64,000 bases of DNA. Source: Anolis sagrei (lineage: Eukaryota > Chordata > Lepidosauria > Squamata > Anolidae). The stretch spans positions 12,910,542 through 12,974,541 of the forward strand of contig NC_090023.1 of assembly GCF_037176765.1 (NCBI RefSeq). The letters are read 5' to 3'. The position numbers were made by a program, and so were the translations under genes. Positions 39,695-50,858 of the stretch are shown piece by piece (the first letter of the stretch is position 1; each line of letters opens with the position of its first letter). The notes beneath the pieces were generated by a model. It ran no database searches. It had not been told where the DNA came from and worked only from the letters and a program-made list of their open reading frames with translations.

Positions 39695-40153
39695 TCATAG
39701 AATCAAAGAGTTGGAAGAGACCTCATGGGCCATCCAGTCCAACCCCATTCTGCCAAGAAGCAGGAATATTGCATTCAAATCACCCCTGACAGATGGCCAT
39801 CCAGCCTCTGTTTAAAAGCTTCCAAAGAAGGAGCTTCCACCACAATCCGGGGCAGAGAGTTCCACTGCTGAACGGCTCTCACAGTCAGGAAGTTCTTCCT
39901 CATGTTCAGATGGAATCTCCTCTCTTGTAGTTTGAAGCCATTGTTCCTTGTACTAATCTCCATGGAAGCAGTAAACAAGCTTGCTTCCTCCTCCCTGTGA
40001 CTTCCTCTCATATATTTATACATGGCTATCATATTTCCTCTCATCCTTCTCTTCTTCAGGCTAAACATGCTCAGCTCCTTAAGCCGCTCTTCATAGGGCT
40101 TGTTCTCCAGACCCTTTATCATTTTAGTCGCCCTCCCCTGGACACATTCCAGG
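39695..40153 (-). mobile_element. CR1 LINE 3' end
   Basis: Reverse-complement copy from ATAGAATCAAAGAGTTGGAA to CTGGACACATTCCAGG; C-terminal coding part nearly intact (FKLQERRFHLNMRKNFLTVR). Recent. Confidence 0.9.
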
Positions 40154-40682
40154 TCAGATGGAATAATGGTGCATCCATGCTGGAAGAACCAACACTTCCT
40201 CAGCTATCCATCCATCCTCTGTTTCTCCGGCTTCCTTTCCTTTTCTTTCCCTTTCCCACAGGTCTCAGTTCAATGTTTAATTTTAAATCCACTGCCATTT
40301 TTTAAAATTTTGACAAGCTCAATCATTTTTTTTATTTAGAAAAGAGACAAATATGTGGATACTTGTAGATGTTATAGATCAACCACCATAGGCAGATGGT
40401 TTAACTGATGTTTTAGAGAGGATTGCGAGCTTTTCTATGGAACAAAGTGATGGGCTCTCAAGTCTGGTTCTCTCTGTGAGAAAGCTGGCTTGGAAAGTGC
40501 AAGGTCTCAAGGGCATTCAAAGGAGTCAGAAGTAGCAACAGCAGATAAGTAATCAAGTGAAGAGCTGAGTGATATGGAGGGTTCCCATGAGAATCCACCA
40601 GTAGCTACGGAGATAATCTTCATTTACAAATCAGAACCAAAAATAGATTACATTGTTCAAAGAGATTACATGGGTAATTGGC
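40154..40682. other. No gene recognised
   Basis: Unremarkable sequence with a pyrimidine-rich patch (40195-40260). Confidence 0.4.
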
Positions 40683-40978
40683 AGGCATGTAGCCGGGGGG
40701 GGGGGGCTTGAGGGGCTTCAGCCCCTCCCCCCCCCCCTCGAAATTCTCATGGTGGTCCGCAAAAAGGCCCTATTTAAACTGCATTATTTAAACTCTTATG
40801 TTTATTCATATCATGGTCTGATCACCATGCTCAATATATCCCATATGCATAGGGGTATTGGGGTAACGATACAAAAGGTTTGCTAGGGTAGACCCTCTTT
40901 CACTCAGACTCAGCCCCCCCCCCCTGAACCAAACTCAACCCCCCACCCCCGAGTCAAAATCCTGGCTACGGGCCTGGT
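40683..40978 (-). mobile_element. Short DNA transposon (GGCCCGTAGCCAGGATTTT ends)
   Basis: Left end GGCAGGCATGTAGCCGGGG and right end AAAATCCTGGCTACGGGCC are inverted. C-runs and G-runs flank the centre CATATGCATAGGGGTATTGG. Non-autonomous, about 296 bp. Superfamily not determined. Confidence 0.65.
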
Positions 40979-40984
40979 AAGTGG

Positions 40985-41360
40985 TGAAGGAAATTCGCAG
41001 GAAACAGAATAATTTCTTGGGTATCTATTAAACAACAAATTGTTTACCTTAAGGGCAGTTCAGGTAATGCTACGTTAGAGTGAGAAGCTAAGCCTGGGTT
41101 CTTTTACTCCTGGTTCAAGTCAAGCTTTGATTTTGGATTTAATATACCCTGGAAGTTTTCTATGTTCCTGTTCATGTACTCCTGTACAAGTTTTACTAGT
41201 TATACATTTTTGATTGTGGACTTAGGTTGTGCCTGTGATTTATGGCTGTTCCTAGAATTCATCACCTTGATGAGACATTTGGATTGTTGTTTGGTTATCA
41301 TCTGTTGCTAAACCTTTTTGGATTGTGTATCTTCTTTTCTTATAAATGATGACAACATAA
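40985..41360 (+). mobile_element. LTR retroelement fossil (same family as 28050)
   Basis: It shares CCTGGAAGTTTTCTATGTTC, GATGAGACATTTGGATTG and CTAAACCTTTTTGGATTGTG with the minus-strand copy at 28210-28400. Partial and old. Confidence 0.45.
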
Positions 41361-41369
41361 TTCCCCCAC

Positions 41370-41574
41370 CCCACCATTATTTAAATTTGGACATATCAGA
41401 TATTTGTGCCAAATGACAATACATCCTGCATTTCATATATTTACATTACCATTCAGAACAGAAGCAAAATTACAGTTCTGAAGTAGCAATGAAAATAATA
41501 TTATGGTTGGAGGTCACCGCAACATGAGGAACTGTATTAAGGGCTTGCGGCATTAGGGAGGTTGAGAACCACTT
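41370..41574 (-). mobile_element. hAT (OposCharlie/URR1-like) end fragment
   Basis: Plus-strand AACATGAGGAACTGTATTAA then GGGAGGTTGAGAACCACTT is the reverse complement of the family left end. Only about 200 bp remain. Confidence 0.75.
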
Positions 41575-41624
41575 CCCTAGGTGGTGTGTGCAATTTTGTT
41601 CATGTTTATGCTTCTAACTGTCAT

Positions 41625-41840
41625 AAGGGTATAAGGTTGTACCTTCAAGTCATTTCCAACTAACGTGAACCTATCGTGGGGTTTTCTTGGCAACGTTTGT
41701 TCAATGGGAGTTTGCCATTGCCCTTCTGTGACTGAGAGAGAGTGACTTGTCCAAGGTGAAACAGTGGATTTCATAGTAGAGCGATAATTCAAAACCCTGG
41801 TATATAGAGTTGTAGTCCAAAGTTCAAACTGTTACACAAC
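41625..41840 (-). mobile_element. MIR-like CORE-SINE
   Basis: Tail GTTGTACCTTCAAGTCATTT, then CTATCGTGGGGTTTTCTTGG, core GAGAGAGAGTGACTTGTCC, tRNA-like end GAGTTGTAGTCCAAAG, in reverse orientation. Nearly full length. Confidence 0.78.
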
Positions 41841-43215
41841 ATCAACTCAAACAGTATGTGCTGAAATTCCCTCTGCTACACAACCATTAAAGATACAGGC
41901 GCTGTCTCCAGTTTACTTAGCTGAGACCATTCCATAGAAGGGGCTAATGGGGCTTTACAACACGTAGTATCTGTGGGTCTTCTTTGCACAGCCGAAAAAG
42001 GCTTCCCTCTCAGCTTGTCAAGTCATGTTTCATTCATTTGGGATTTCTGAAGAGCTTTCAATTGCTGTTTGTTTGTTTTTGTACCAAGTGTGATGTGGTT
42101 CCCACCACCGCAGCCTCCTTTTCAGCACCGGCTCTGCAGAAGTGGGAGCCCTTGGGAAGAGTTAATAAACAGACAACTTTAAACAAACATATTGACCAAA
42201 AAAAAATGGAGGGTGGGAAGGGGGAAGGGAATGGACGGTAGGGGAAAAGTATGGGAACTCGGAGGAAGGAATCTCGCATCAGTCATGGTGCCTAAAAGAA
42301 ATAGAAAGGAAGAAACCAGATCCAGAAAAGCCTACCTTGCTAACGCTGGACAGCAACAAAAAATAATAATAGTATAAAGGGCCCAGGATTGACAATAACC
42401 TCTCGGAATGTATTTGCATTTCTGTTGTACACTTGGAAAAGGCTGATAAAACCAGCTTTATTTTTTCCCCAAGGAAATTCAGGAATATCTCCAGTAACAT
42501 CTGTGCTGAAACACAAAAGAGAAAATAAACACCATGCCAGCATTTTTGTATCCAGGCCAAGCCGGCACAGTGACAACATTAGAACAATGTGGTTGTGGGT
42601 ATGTGTGCGTATGCGCATGTGTCATTCTCCTTCTCTCTCTTTTTCCTGTTATCTCTTAATTCTGCCAACAATGAAAATGGCAGAAGTACAAAATGGCAGC
42701 GCCTTCCATTTCTTTTTTGAAAGGACAGCGGAACCAAAAAATGTTGCCAGGAAATTTATTTCTAAGCCACAGAGCTGAGGAAAGGCTGAAAGCTTTCATC
42801 TCCCACCTATCCCTGGGCTCTTTGCTTTGGATACAAGGATCATCTTCAAACCAGCCAGCATTTCAAGTATGGCCAAGCAACATCAGAGTGTGATCAAGGT
42901 GATAAAAGTTATTAAAGAGGAAAAACACACAAATCATGAGAATCTACAGCAGTTCGCTTTTGCCAGTCATTGTCTCATCTTCCTCAGCTGAGTTAAATTG
43001 AATGCACACTACTTTAAAATCAGTTTGCTGCAGCAGAAGTAACCGAGGAGGAGTGAACCGCAAGAGGAGAAGAGAGAAAGTGGGATATTTTAAAAACAGT
43101 CAAAGAGCTGGGGAGAAAGAAAATTAATTAGGATTTTACTTGCCAAATCAGGACAGGTAAAATGGTATGCATCTTCATTTATTTTCAGGTATTTCTTAAC
43201 AAATACTTAAACAAT
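41841..43215. other. Repeat-poor island, no gene recognised
   Basis: About 1.4 kb without a named repeat apart from a purine patch (42205-42250). Short ORFs (up to 129 codons at 42389-42778) show no family resemblance. Candidate conserved non-coding region by exclusion. Confidence 0.4.
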
Positions 43216-43217
43216 AA

Positions 43218-43470
43218 ATAAAATAAAGCCTGACTGCTCATTGGAGAAGAAAGGAAAGCTTAGAGAAGACAATGATGCTGGGGAAAATGGAAGGAAAAAG
43301 GAAGAGGGACCGACCAAAGGCAAGATGGATGGATGGCATCCTTGGAGTGACTGGATTGACGTTGAAGGAGCTGGGGGTGGTGACAGCCGACAGGGAGCTC
43401 TGGCGTGGGCTGGGCCATGAGGTCACAAAGAATCGGAAACAACTGAACGAATGAACAACAACAACTTAAA
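43218..43470 (+). mobile_element. BovB (RTE) LINE 3' end
   Basis: Plus-strand copy: ATGATGCTGGGGAAAATGGA, GGAGCTGGGGGTGGTGACAG, AAACAACTGAACGAATGAAC, (AAC)n. Confidence 0.88.
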
Positions 43471-43539
43471 CAATGCACTGACCTGGATTATGTTGCTAAT
43501 CATAAGTAAAGTACACATACCAAATCAATGAGTTTTATC

Positions 43540-43650
43540 TTTGTGATAATAATACACTTTATTTTGTATTCTGCCCTTCTCCTTTAGGGGACTCAGAGAG
43601 GATTGCAGCATTTTACACACATAAGCAAACATTCAGTGTCTTTACTGTTA
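43540..43650 (-). mobile_element. L2-like 3' end
   Basis: AATAATACACTTTATTTTGT, TTCTGCCCTTCTCC, GGGGACTCAGAGAGGATTGC and CAAACATTCAGTGTC: same type as 5636. Confidence 0.6.
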
Positions 43651-43659
43651 TATATAACT

Positions 43660-43815
43660 AGCCGTCCCCTGCCATGCGTTGCTGTGACCTAGTCTGGTGA
43701 TCTGGAAAATCAAGTAATGATAAAGTGTTGGTTTCTAATATATGTAATTTCTTTATGCTTGTTGGTAAAAAGTATTTCTTGTTGTTTCTTTTATCAGCTT
43801 AATGAGACATGCCAC
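43660..43815 (-). mobile_element. Helitron 3' end fragment
   Basis: CTAGCCGTCCCCTGCCATGC, then GTTGCTGTG is the reverse complement of the Helitron A 3' end (GCATGGCAGGGGACAGCTAG). Confidence 0.6.
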
Positions 43816-43817
43816 AT

Positions 43818-44455
43818 TATCACTGGAGAAATTACACTGTCTAGCCGGTATCGCACCACCTGACATCCGCCGGGAAGTAGCAGCCAATAGTGAAAGGACC
43901 AAGGCAGAGACATCTCCAGCCCATCCCCTGTTTGGGTATCAGCCAGCACGTCAACGACTTAAATCAAGAAATAGTCTCCTAAGATCTACAGAGACACTCG
44001 CTGGAATACCCCAACAAGCGAGAGTCCAAAAGTGGCAGGCTCAAACCCAGAACCTCAATCAATGGCTGATACCAAATGAGAGACTCCCTCCTGGGCACAC
44101 AGAACACTGGGTGACTTGAAAGGTGCTGAACAGACTGCGCTCTGGCACCACGAGATGCAGAGCCAACTTTAAGAAATGGGGCTACAAAGTGGAATCCACG
44201 ACATGCGAGTGTGGAGAAGAGCAAACTACAGACCACCTGCTGCAATGCAAACTGAGCCCTGCTACATGCACAAGGGAGGACCTTCTTGCGGCAACACCAG
44301 AGGCACTCCAAGTGGCCAGATACTGGTCAAAGGACATTGAATCAACTACCAAGCTTGCAAATTCTGTGTTTTGTCTGTTTGTTTGTTTGTTTGTTTTTGT
44401 TAAAAATGTAATACAAATGTCTGGTTGCTGATGACACGATAAATAAAATAAAATC
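43818..44455 (+). mobile_element. LINE of undetermined clade, 3' third
   Basis: The same segment as 54198-54841, starting within a few bases of the same point (CACTGGAGAAATTACACTG). It encodes SGTTRCRANFKKWGYKVEST then CECGEEQTTDHLLQC, a C-x-C-x7-H-x3-C knuckle typical of non-LTR retrotransposon C-termini. Ends GATGACACGATAAATAAAAT. The clade (Vingi- or RTE-like?) cannot be settled by eye. Confidence 0.72.
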
Positions 44456-44591
44456 AGTGTTGATAGAGATTGTCTCGTTTGTCTACTCTGGAACATCCAA
44501 CATAGAATTGTCTTTCTTTAGAGGTCCCATTCCAATCTATGATGCTATATTTGTGTGTGTGTGTGTGTGAATCATTTATATCTATCTATAT

Positions 44592-44690
44592 CTAAGGCTG
44601 GATGGCTCTTTGTCAGGAGAGCTTTGATTACATTTTCTTGCTCTGGTGAAGAAATTTGGACTGGATGACCTTAAGTATTTTCTATTGTCA
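44592..44690 (+). mobile_element. CR1 3' fragment (old)
   Basis: GGCTGGATGGCTCTTTGTCA, GCTTTGATTACATTTTC, GGACTGGATGACCTTAAGTA. A (TG)n run precedes it at 44551-44569. Confidence 0.6.
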
Positions 44691-44694
44691 TGGA

Positions 44695-45462
44695 GGTTCT
44701 GTGTGGGAAGTTTGCCCCAATTCTGTCCTTGGTGGGGTTCAGAATGCTCTTTGATTGTAGGTGAACTGTAAATCCCAGTGACTACAATTCCCAAATATCA
44801 AGGTCTATTTCCCCCAAACTCCATCTGTGTTCATATTTGGACATATGAAATATTAGTGCCAAGTTTGGTCCAGATCCATCATTGTTTGAGTCCACAGTGC
44901 TCTCTGGGTGTAGGTGAACTACAACTCCAAAACTCAAGGTCAATGGCCACCAAACCCTTCTAGTGTTTCTGTTGGTCATGGGAGTCCTGTGTGCCAAGGT
45001 TGGTTCAATTCCATCATTGTTGGAGTTCAGAATGCTTTTTGATTGTAGGTGAACTATAAATCCCAGTAACTACAACTCCCAAAGGTCAAGGTCAGTTTCC
45101 CCCAAACTCCATGTGTGTGCATATTTGGGCATATGGAATATTCGTGCCAAGTTTGGTCCAGACCCATCATTGTTTGAATCAACAGTGCTCTCTGGATGTA
45201 GGTGAACTACAATTCCCAAATTCAAGGTCAATGCCCACCAAACCCTTCTTGTGTTTTCTGTTGGTCATGGGAGTTCTGTGTCCCAAGGTTTATTTATTTA
45301 TTTACAGTATTTATATACCGCTTTTATCACCCCTAGGGGGGACTCAATTCCATCAATTCCAGGTTGGTTCAATTCCATCATTGTTGGAGTTCAGAATGCT
45401 TTTTGATTGTAGGTGAACTATAAATTTCAGCAACTACAACTTCCAAATGACAAAATAATTTT
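44695..45462 (-). mobile_element. hAT (OposCharlie/URR1-like), partial, with an L2-like tail inside
   Basis: In reverse orientation, modules CTTTGATTGTAGGTGAACT and CATCATTGTTTGAGTCCAC recur at about 300-bp spacing. An L2-like tail (TTTATTTATTTACAGTATTT, CCGCTTTTATCACCCC) interrupts at 45290-45362. Both hAT ends are missing. Confidence 0.75.
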
Positions 45463-45525
45463 TTTGAGTGATAGTCACTCCTTATTTTAGTAGGTGTCTT
45501 GTGGCCAAATTTGGTGTCAATTGTG
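45463..45525 (-). mobile_element. Helitron internal fragment
   Basis: AGTAGGTGTCTTGTGGCCAA and ATTTGGTGTCAATTG are the reverse complement of the 5' part of Helitron B (GACACCAAATTTGGCC). Confidence 0.55.
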
Positions 45526-45582
45526 GCTGGCAAGGTTGCTTGGAGTGTTTCTTTGCCTTTCCCACCAAAGTATTTATCTTCT

Positions 45583-45804
45583 GTATTGTCGAAGGCTTTC
45601 ATGGCTGGAATCACTAGGTTCTTGTAGGTTTTTTCGGGCTATAGGGCCATGTTCTAGAGGCATTTCTCCTGACGTTTCGCCTGCCTTTATGGCAAGCATC
45701 CTCAGAGGTAGTGAGGTGAGGATGCTTGCCATAGATGCAGGCGAAACGTCAGGAGAAATGCCTCTAGAACATGGCCCTATAGCCCGAAAAAACCTACAAG
45801 AACC
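45583..45804 (-). mobile_element. 222-bp inverted pair of Penelope 3' ends
   Basis: A hairpin: the 3' repeat GTTTTTTCGGGCTATAGGGC to GGCAAGCATCCTCAGAGG is followed by its inverse. One side carries the 34-base terminal extension (GTATTGTCGAAGGCTTTCAT at 45583). Perfect 12-bp target duplication TATTTATCTTCT (45571-45582, 45805-45816). Confidence 0.88.
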
Positions 45805-45822
45805 TATTTATCTTCTCACACA

Positions 45823-45978
45823 TTGCATGTTTCCAAACGACTAGGTTGGCAGGAACCAGACATGACAAACGGGAACTCACCCCGTCTCACGGAATAAACT
45901 GCTTCCTTCCGGTCAGCAGTTCAGTCAACCTTCAGTTCAGCAACACAAAGGTTTAACCCATTGTGGCACCGCAGCTCC
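45823..45978 (-). mobile_element. Sauria-type SINE, head half
   Basis: In reverse: CGACTAGGTTGGCAGGAACC to AACCCATTGTGGCACCGCAG. The tail half is missing. Confidence 0.7.
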
Positions 45979-46149
45979 ACAATGACTCATTACTCACCAA
46001 TAGCTAACTAGGGTTCATCTACACTGTTGCCTAAACCTGGGGCTGAACTGGAACACTGCTGCTTCAGACTGGTCCAGCTTCAGTAGAGTTGTTTACACAA
46101 TCCCCTCTTGAATTGCAGCAACAGCTAGGAGCAGAGTCCAGTTCAACCC

Positions 46150-46462
46150 CACAGGGAGGAGGGAGCAAGTATTGTTTTCTGCTTCCTTGGAGACTAGGAC
46201 GCGAAACAATGGCTTCAAACTACAAGAAAGGAGATTCCATCTGAACATGAGGAAGAACTTCCTGACTATGAGAGCCGTTCAGCAGTGGAACTCTCTGCCC
46301 TGGAGTGTGGTGGGGGCTCCTTCTTTGGGAGCTTTTAAACAGAGGCTGGATGGCCATCTTTCAGGGGTGATTTGAATGCAATATTCCTGCTTCTTGGCAG
46401 AATGGGGTTGGACTGGATGGACCATGAGGTCTCTTCCAACTCTTTGATTCTATGATTCTATG
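46150..46462 (+). mobile_element. CR1 LINE 3' end
   Basis: C-terminal coding text (NGFKLQERRFHLNMRKNFLT) and 3' end TTCCAACTCTTTGATTCTAT. Little diverged from 55500-55815. Confidence 0.9.
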
Positions 46463-47130
46463 GTCATCCTTATCAGAGCTGTCATTTGGGGAAGACTGAC
46501 ATTCACATCAACATAGTACCATTATTGTACAATTGTACAATATGTTTCCATGTGCTTAAACAACACAATTGTGGTGAGAGAACAGGCTGCTGTGATAAAG
46601 TCCTTAGTCTGAAAATGGTGCGATATGCTTAGGATCCGGTCATGATGGAAACAGGAGTTCAAGGCTGCCTCTCTTTTGGAGAAGGCGAAATGAAATTTAA
46701 AGCAGAAGAAGAGGCAGGCAAAGCATGGCAACCAGGATCTTGCTTTCAAGCCAGCACGCTCTTTGATGTCGCTGGAAAAGGAGACGTGGAGATAGGAACC
46801 GGCAAGACACACAACAAAAGCGCTGGTTTCTCTGGAAACATGGCTCTCGAAGATAAGTTGGGCTGGCGGCTAAAACAACAGGGGGAGCGGAGGGGAACAA
46901 GAGAAGTGTCAAAACATTTGGATAACTGGGACATTTACCCATAGTCTTGGGGGAAAGGAACGGAGAAATCTTTTGCCAAATTCCAGTTGCTCCATTGATG
47001 CCAATCTGGTGAAGAGACTGCAAGTGAGCACAGGATCAACTGCTTTTGATGCGGTGGGGGCGTCACATTCATAGGCAGGTTGATTGATTTTTGCCTATTA
47101 AAGATGGAGGATGAATTATTTTCCCCAGCT
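46463..47130. other. Repeat-poor island, no gene recognised
   Basis: No named repeat; no ORF with family resemblance. Confidence 0.4.
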
Positions 47131-47167
47131 ATTATTTATTTATTTATTTGCTCCGTCTACGATCCAT

Positions 47168-47436
47168 CTTAGAGACTAGGACGTGGAACAATGGCTTCAA
47201 ACTACAAGAAAGGAGATTCCATCTGAACATGAGGAAGAACTTCCTGACTGTGAGAGCCGTTCAGCAGTGGAACTCTCTGCTCCGGAGTGTGGTGGAGGCT
47301 CCTTCTTTGGAAGCTTTTAAACAGAGGCTGGATGGCCATCTGTAAGGGGTGCTTTGAATGCAATATTCCTGCTTCTTGGCAGGGGGTTGGACTGGATGGC
47401 CCATGAGGTCTCTTCCAACTCTATGATTCTATGATT
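47168..47436 (+). mobile_element. CR1 LINE 3' end
   Basis: 5' truncated copy (GACTAGGACGTGGAACAATG) ending CTATGATTCTATGA. A short L2-type ATTT tail precedes it at 47130-47155. Confidence 0.88.
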
Positions 47437-47439
47437 TCA

Positions 47440-48055
47440 AACATTTGTATCCCGTCCTTCTCAACCTCCGAGGGAGGACTCAGGGAGGCTTACATCCAAC
47501 AGTAATTTGATGCCAATACACACAACAAATTAATGACAAATTTGACATTAATTAAAACAATAAGTTATAAAATATTCAATTAAAAACATTTTAAAACAAC
47601 AATATAATCACATCCAAGTCCAGTTCAGCATAAACACCCATAGTTCCACTCCATAGCCTCTCCCTTATCAGTTCTCACGAATCATTGTGATTACTTGTTG
47701 GCCTGCTACCCAAACGCCTGGTCCCAGAACCATGATTTGAGCTTCTTCCTAAAGGAAAGAATAGATGGAGCCAATCTAATTTCTTTGGGGAATGTGTTCC
47801 ACAGATGGGGGGCCACCACCGAGAAGGCCCTGTCTCTCGTTCCTGCCAATTGCACTTGCGAAGGAGGCGGGATCGAGAGTAGGGCCTCCCCGGATGATCT
47901 TAAACTCTGAGGTGGATCGTAGACGGAGATACGTTTGGGCAAGTAAGCTGGGCCAGAACCGTATAGGGCTTTATAGGCCAAGGCCAGAACTTTGAATTGT
48001 GCTCGGAACTGGACAGGCAGCCAGTGGACATACTAGGGGGGTGGTATGCTCCCTG
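47440..48055 (-). mobile_element. L2-like LINE 3' part
   Basis: Tail-proximal CCGTCCTTCTCAACCTCCG and coding text on the minus strand (YKALYGSGPAYLPKRISVYD, AFSVVAPHLWNTFPKEI). 5' truncated. Confidence 0.82.
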
Positions 48056-48211
48056 TTGTATGCCACTCTCACAACAAAGAGTTAAAGTCAAATTGCATAC
48101 CAATACATATACAATACTGTAAGCAATCTGAACTATAGACATAACATCATGTAGAGGCTTGAGAAGGTTGCTATTTTCAACATTTATTAGGCAGTGCAAC
48201 ATTTATTAGGC

Positions 48212-50060
48212 AGTGCCGCAACCCCTTATTACAGTTCCCCATGTTGTGGTGACCCCCAACCATCAAATTATTTTCGTTACTACTTCATAACTATAAATTT
48301 GCTACTGCTATGAATAGTAATGTAAATATCTGATCTGCAGGATGTATTTTCATTCACTGGACTCAACTTGGCACAAGTACCCAATACGCCCAAATTTGAC
48401 TACTGGCGGGGTTGGAGAGGTTGATTTTGTCATTTGGGAGTTGTAGTTGCTGGGATTTATAGTTCACCTATAATCAAAGAGCATTCTGAACTCCACCAAT
48501 GATGGAATTGAACCAAACTTGGCACACGGACCAACAGAAAATACTGGAAGATGGTGGGCATTGACCTTGAATTTTGGAGCTGTAGTTCACTTACATCAGG
48601 AGAGCACTGTGGACCCAAACAATGATGGATCTGAACCTAACTTGGCATGAATATTCAATATGCCTAAATGTGAACACTGGTAGAGTTTGGGGAAAATAGA
48701 CCTTGACATTTGGGAGTTGTAGTTGTTGGGATTTATAGTTCACCTACAATCAAAGAGCATTCTGGACCCCACCAATGATAGAATTAGTCCAAACTTCTCA
48801 CACAGAATTCCCATGACCAACAGAAAATACTGGAAGGATTTGGTGACCTTGAGTTTTGGAGTTGAAGTTCACTTACATCCAGAGAGCCCTGTGGACTCAA
48901 ACAATGATGGATCTGGACCTAGCTTGGCATGAATATTCAATATGCCTAAATGTGAACACTGGTAGAGATTGGGGAAAATAGACCATGACATTTGGGAGTT
49001 GTAATTGCTGGGATTTATAGTTCACCTACAATCAAAGAGCATTCTGGACCCCACCAATGATGGAATTGAACCAAACTTGGCACACAGAACTCCCATGACC
49101 AACAGAAAATACTGGAAGGATTTGGTGGGCATTGACCTTGAGTACTGGAGTTGTAGTTCACTTACATCCGGAGAGCACTGAGGACTCAAACAATGATGGA
49201 TCTGGACCAAGCTTGGCATGAATACTCAATATGCCCAAATGTGAACACTGGTAGAGTTTGGGGAAAATAGACCTTGACATTTGGGAGTTGTGGTTGTTGG
49301 GATTTATAGTTCACCTACAATCAAAGAGCATTCTGAACTCCACCAATGATGGAATTGAACCAAAGTTGGCACACAGAACTCCCATGACCAACAGAAAATA
49401 CTGGAAAGATTTGGTGGGCATTGACCTTGAGTTTTGGAGCTGTAGTTCACTTACATCCGGAGAGCACTGTGGACTCAAACAATGATGGATCTGAACCTAA
49501 CTTGGCATGAATATTCAATATGCCTAAATGTGAACACTGGTAGAGTTTGGGGAAAATAGACCTTAACATTTGGGAGTTGTAGTTGTTGGGATTTATAGTT
49601 CACCTACAATCAAAGAGCATTCTGGACCCCACTAATGATACAATTAGTCCAAACTTCTCACACAGAACTCCCATGACCAACAGAAAATACTGGTAGGATT
49701 TGGTGAGCTGTGACCTTGAGTTTTGGAGTTGTAGTTCACTTACATCCAGAGATCACTGTGGACTCAAACAATGATGGATCTGGACCTAACTTGGCATGAA
49801 TATTCAATATGCCTAAATGTGAACACTGGTAGAGTTTGGGGAAAATAGACCTTGACATTTGGGAGTTGTAGCTGTTGGGATTTATAGTTCACCTATAATC
49901 AAATCACATTCTGAGCATCAACGATAGAATTAGGCCAAACGTCTCACACAGAACTCCCATGACCAATAGAAAATACTGTTTTCTGATGGTCATTGGTAAC
50001 CCCTCTGACAGCCCCTTGCAACCCCCCTAGGGGTCCCGACCCCCAGATTGAGAAACACTG
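48212..50060 (+). mobile_element. hAT (OposCharlie/URR1-like) with expanded internal tandem array
   Basis: 1.85 kb, more than twice the usual about 0.75 kb. The left end is shortened (CAGTGCCGCAACCCC); the right end CCAGATTGAGAAACACTG is intact. The module with GAACACTGGTAGAG(T/A)TTGGG appears at about 48672, 48955, 49245, 49540 and 49823 (spacing about 283-295). The flanks share TATTAGG. No transposase. Confidence 0.88.
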
Positions 50061-50084
50061 TATTAGGGCTTCTGTTACTAGGCA

Positions 50085-50395
50085 TCCAATACCTAAAGTA
50101 TTGGTTGTGTGTTCCTTATCAGAAATTCTCCAAAATCTAAAGCTGTCCACTTGGGTGGCTGATATACAGTGACATCTTTGCTCTTTGATGATTTGTTTCA
50201 TATGCAAATTATTCAAAATATCATTTCAAGTTATGTGTATAATAAGGTGTACATGAAACATAAATGAGTCTTAGACTTTGGTCCCATTGCCAAGATATCT
50301 TATATATCTGTATATGCAAATGCAGGTATTCCAAATCCAATACAAATCCAAAATCACAAGCATTTCTGAATAAGGGATACTCAACCTGTGTTGTA
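50085..50395 (-). mobile_element. Tigger-like (MER8-type) non-autonomous element
   Basis: The right end AATAAGGGATACTCAACCTG is the complement of the CAGGTTGAGTATCCCTTAT start known from mammalian MER8/Tigger-type elements. The interior CTTTGCTCTTTGATGATT, TTTCATATGCAAATTATTC and TAATAAGGTGTACATGAAAC also follows that pattern in reverse. From memory, not searched. Confidence 0.6.
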
Positions 50396-50800
50396 CACAT
50401 ACGGTTTTGTAACATAGACTTTAACATGCAGTTCTGGTGTCTGCATGTGTCTCTGTGTGTCTGTTTTCCTCACTTGTTAGACTTGGTGTTTGTTTGAATG
50501 ATATATTATTTGCAATGATGTGGCTGATGCTTAAAGACCCGGTTGTGATCAACAGTAGCTTCATTTAGGCATTTAGGCTGTTTATTAAAGCCTTTGGGCT
50601 TAACTGATTTAATTAAAATGTTTATGCACATGGATTTAAAATCTTTTAATCCCTTTTAATTTGTGATTGTGTTTAATGTGTCTTCAAGTCAATTCCAATT
50701 ATTTTTATTGTGTTAAATGGTTTTAATCTGCTTATATTGATTTTATCTTTATACCACAATAAGGTATTGTGATATATGGAAGGAAAGGAGCTCTATTTCG
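50396..50800. other. No gene recognised
   Basis: AT-rich, with TTAACTGATTTAATTAAAAT. A short TGTCTTCAAGTCAATTCC at 50680 resembles a MIR/L2-type tail. Confidence 0.4.
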
Positions 50801-50858
50801 CACGATTGTGTAGCATTGAGCCATAGTAGATAACTTGTTGTCAAACTGCATTCATTCT

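Noticed and set aside
42389-42778. 129-residue plus-strand frame
   Set aside because: No family resemblance and no neighbouring splice or promoter evidence; length is expected by chance.
46642-46944. 100-residue plus-strand frame
   Set aside because: No recognisable domain; probably chance.
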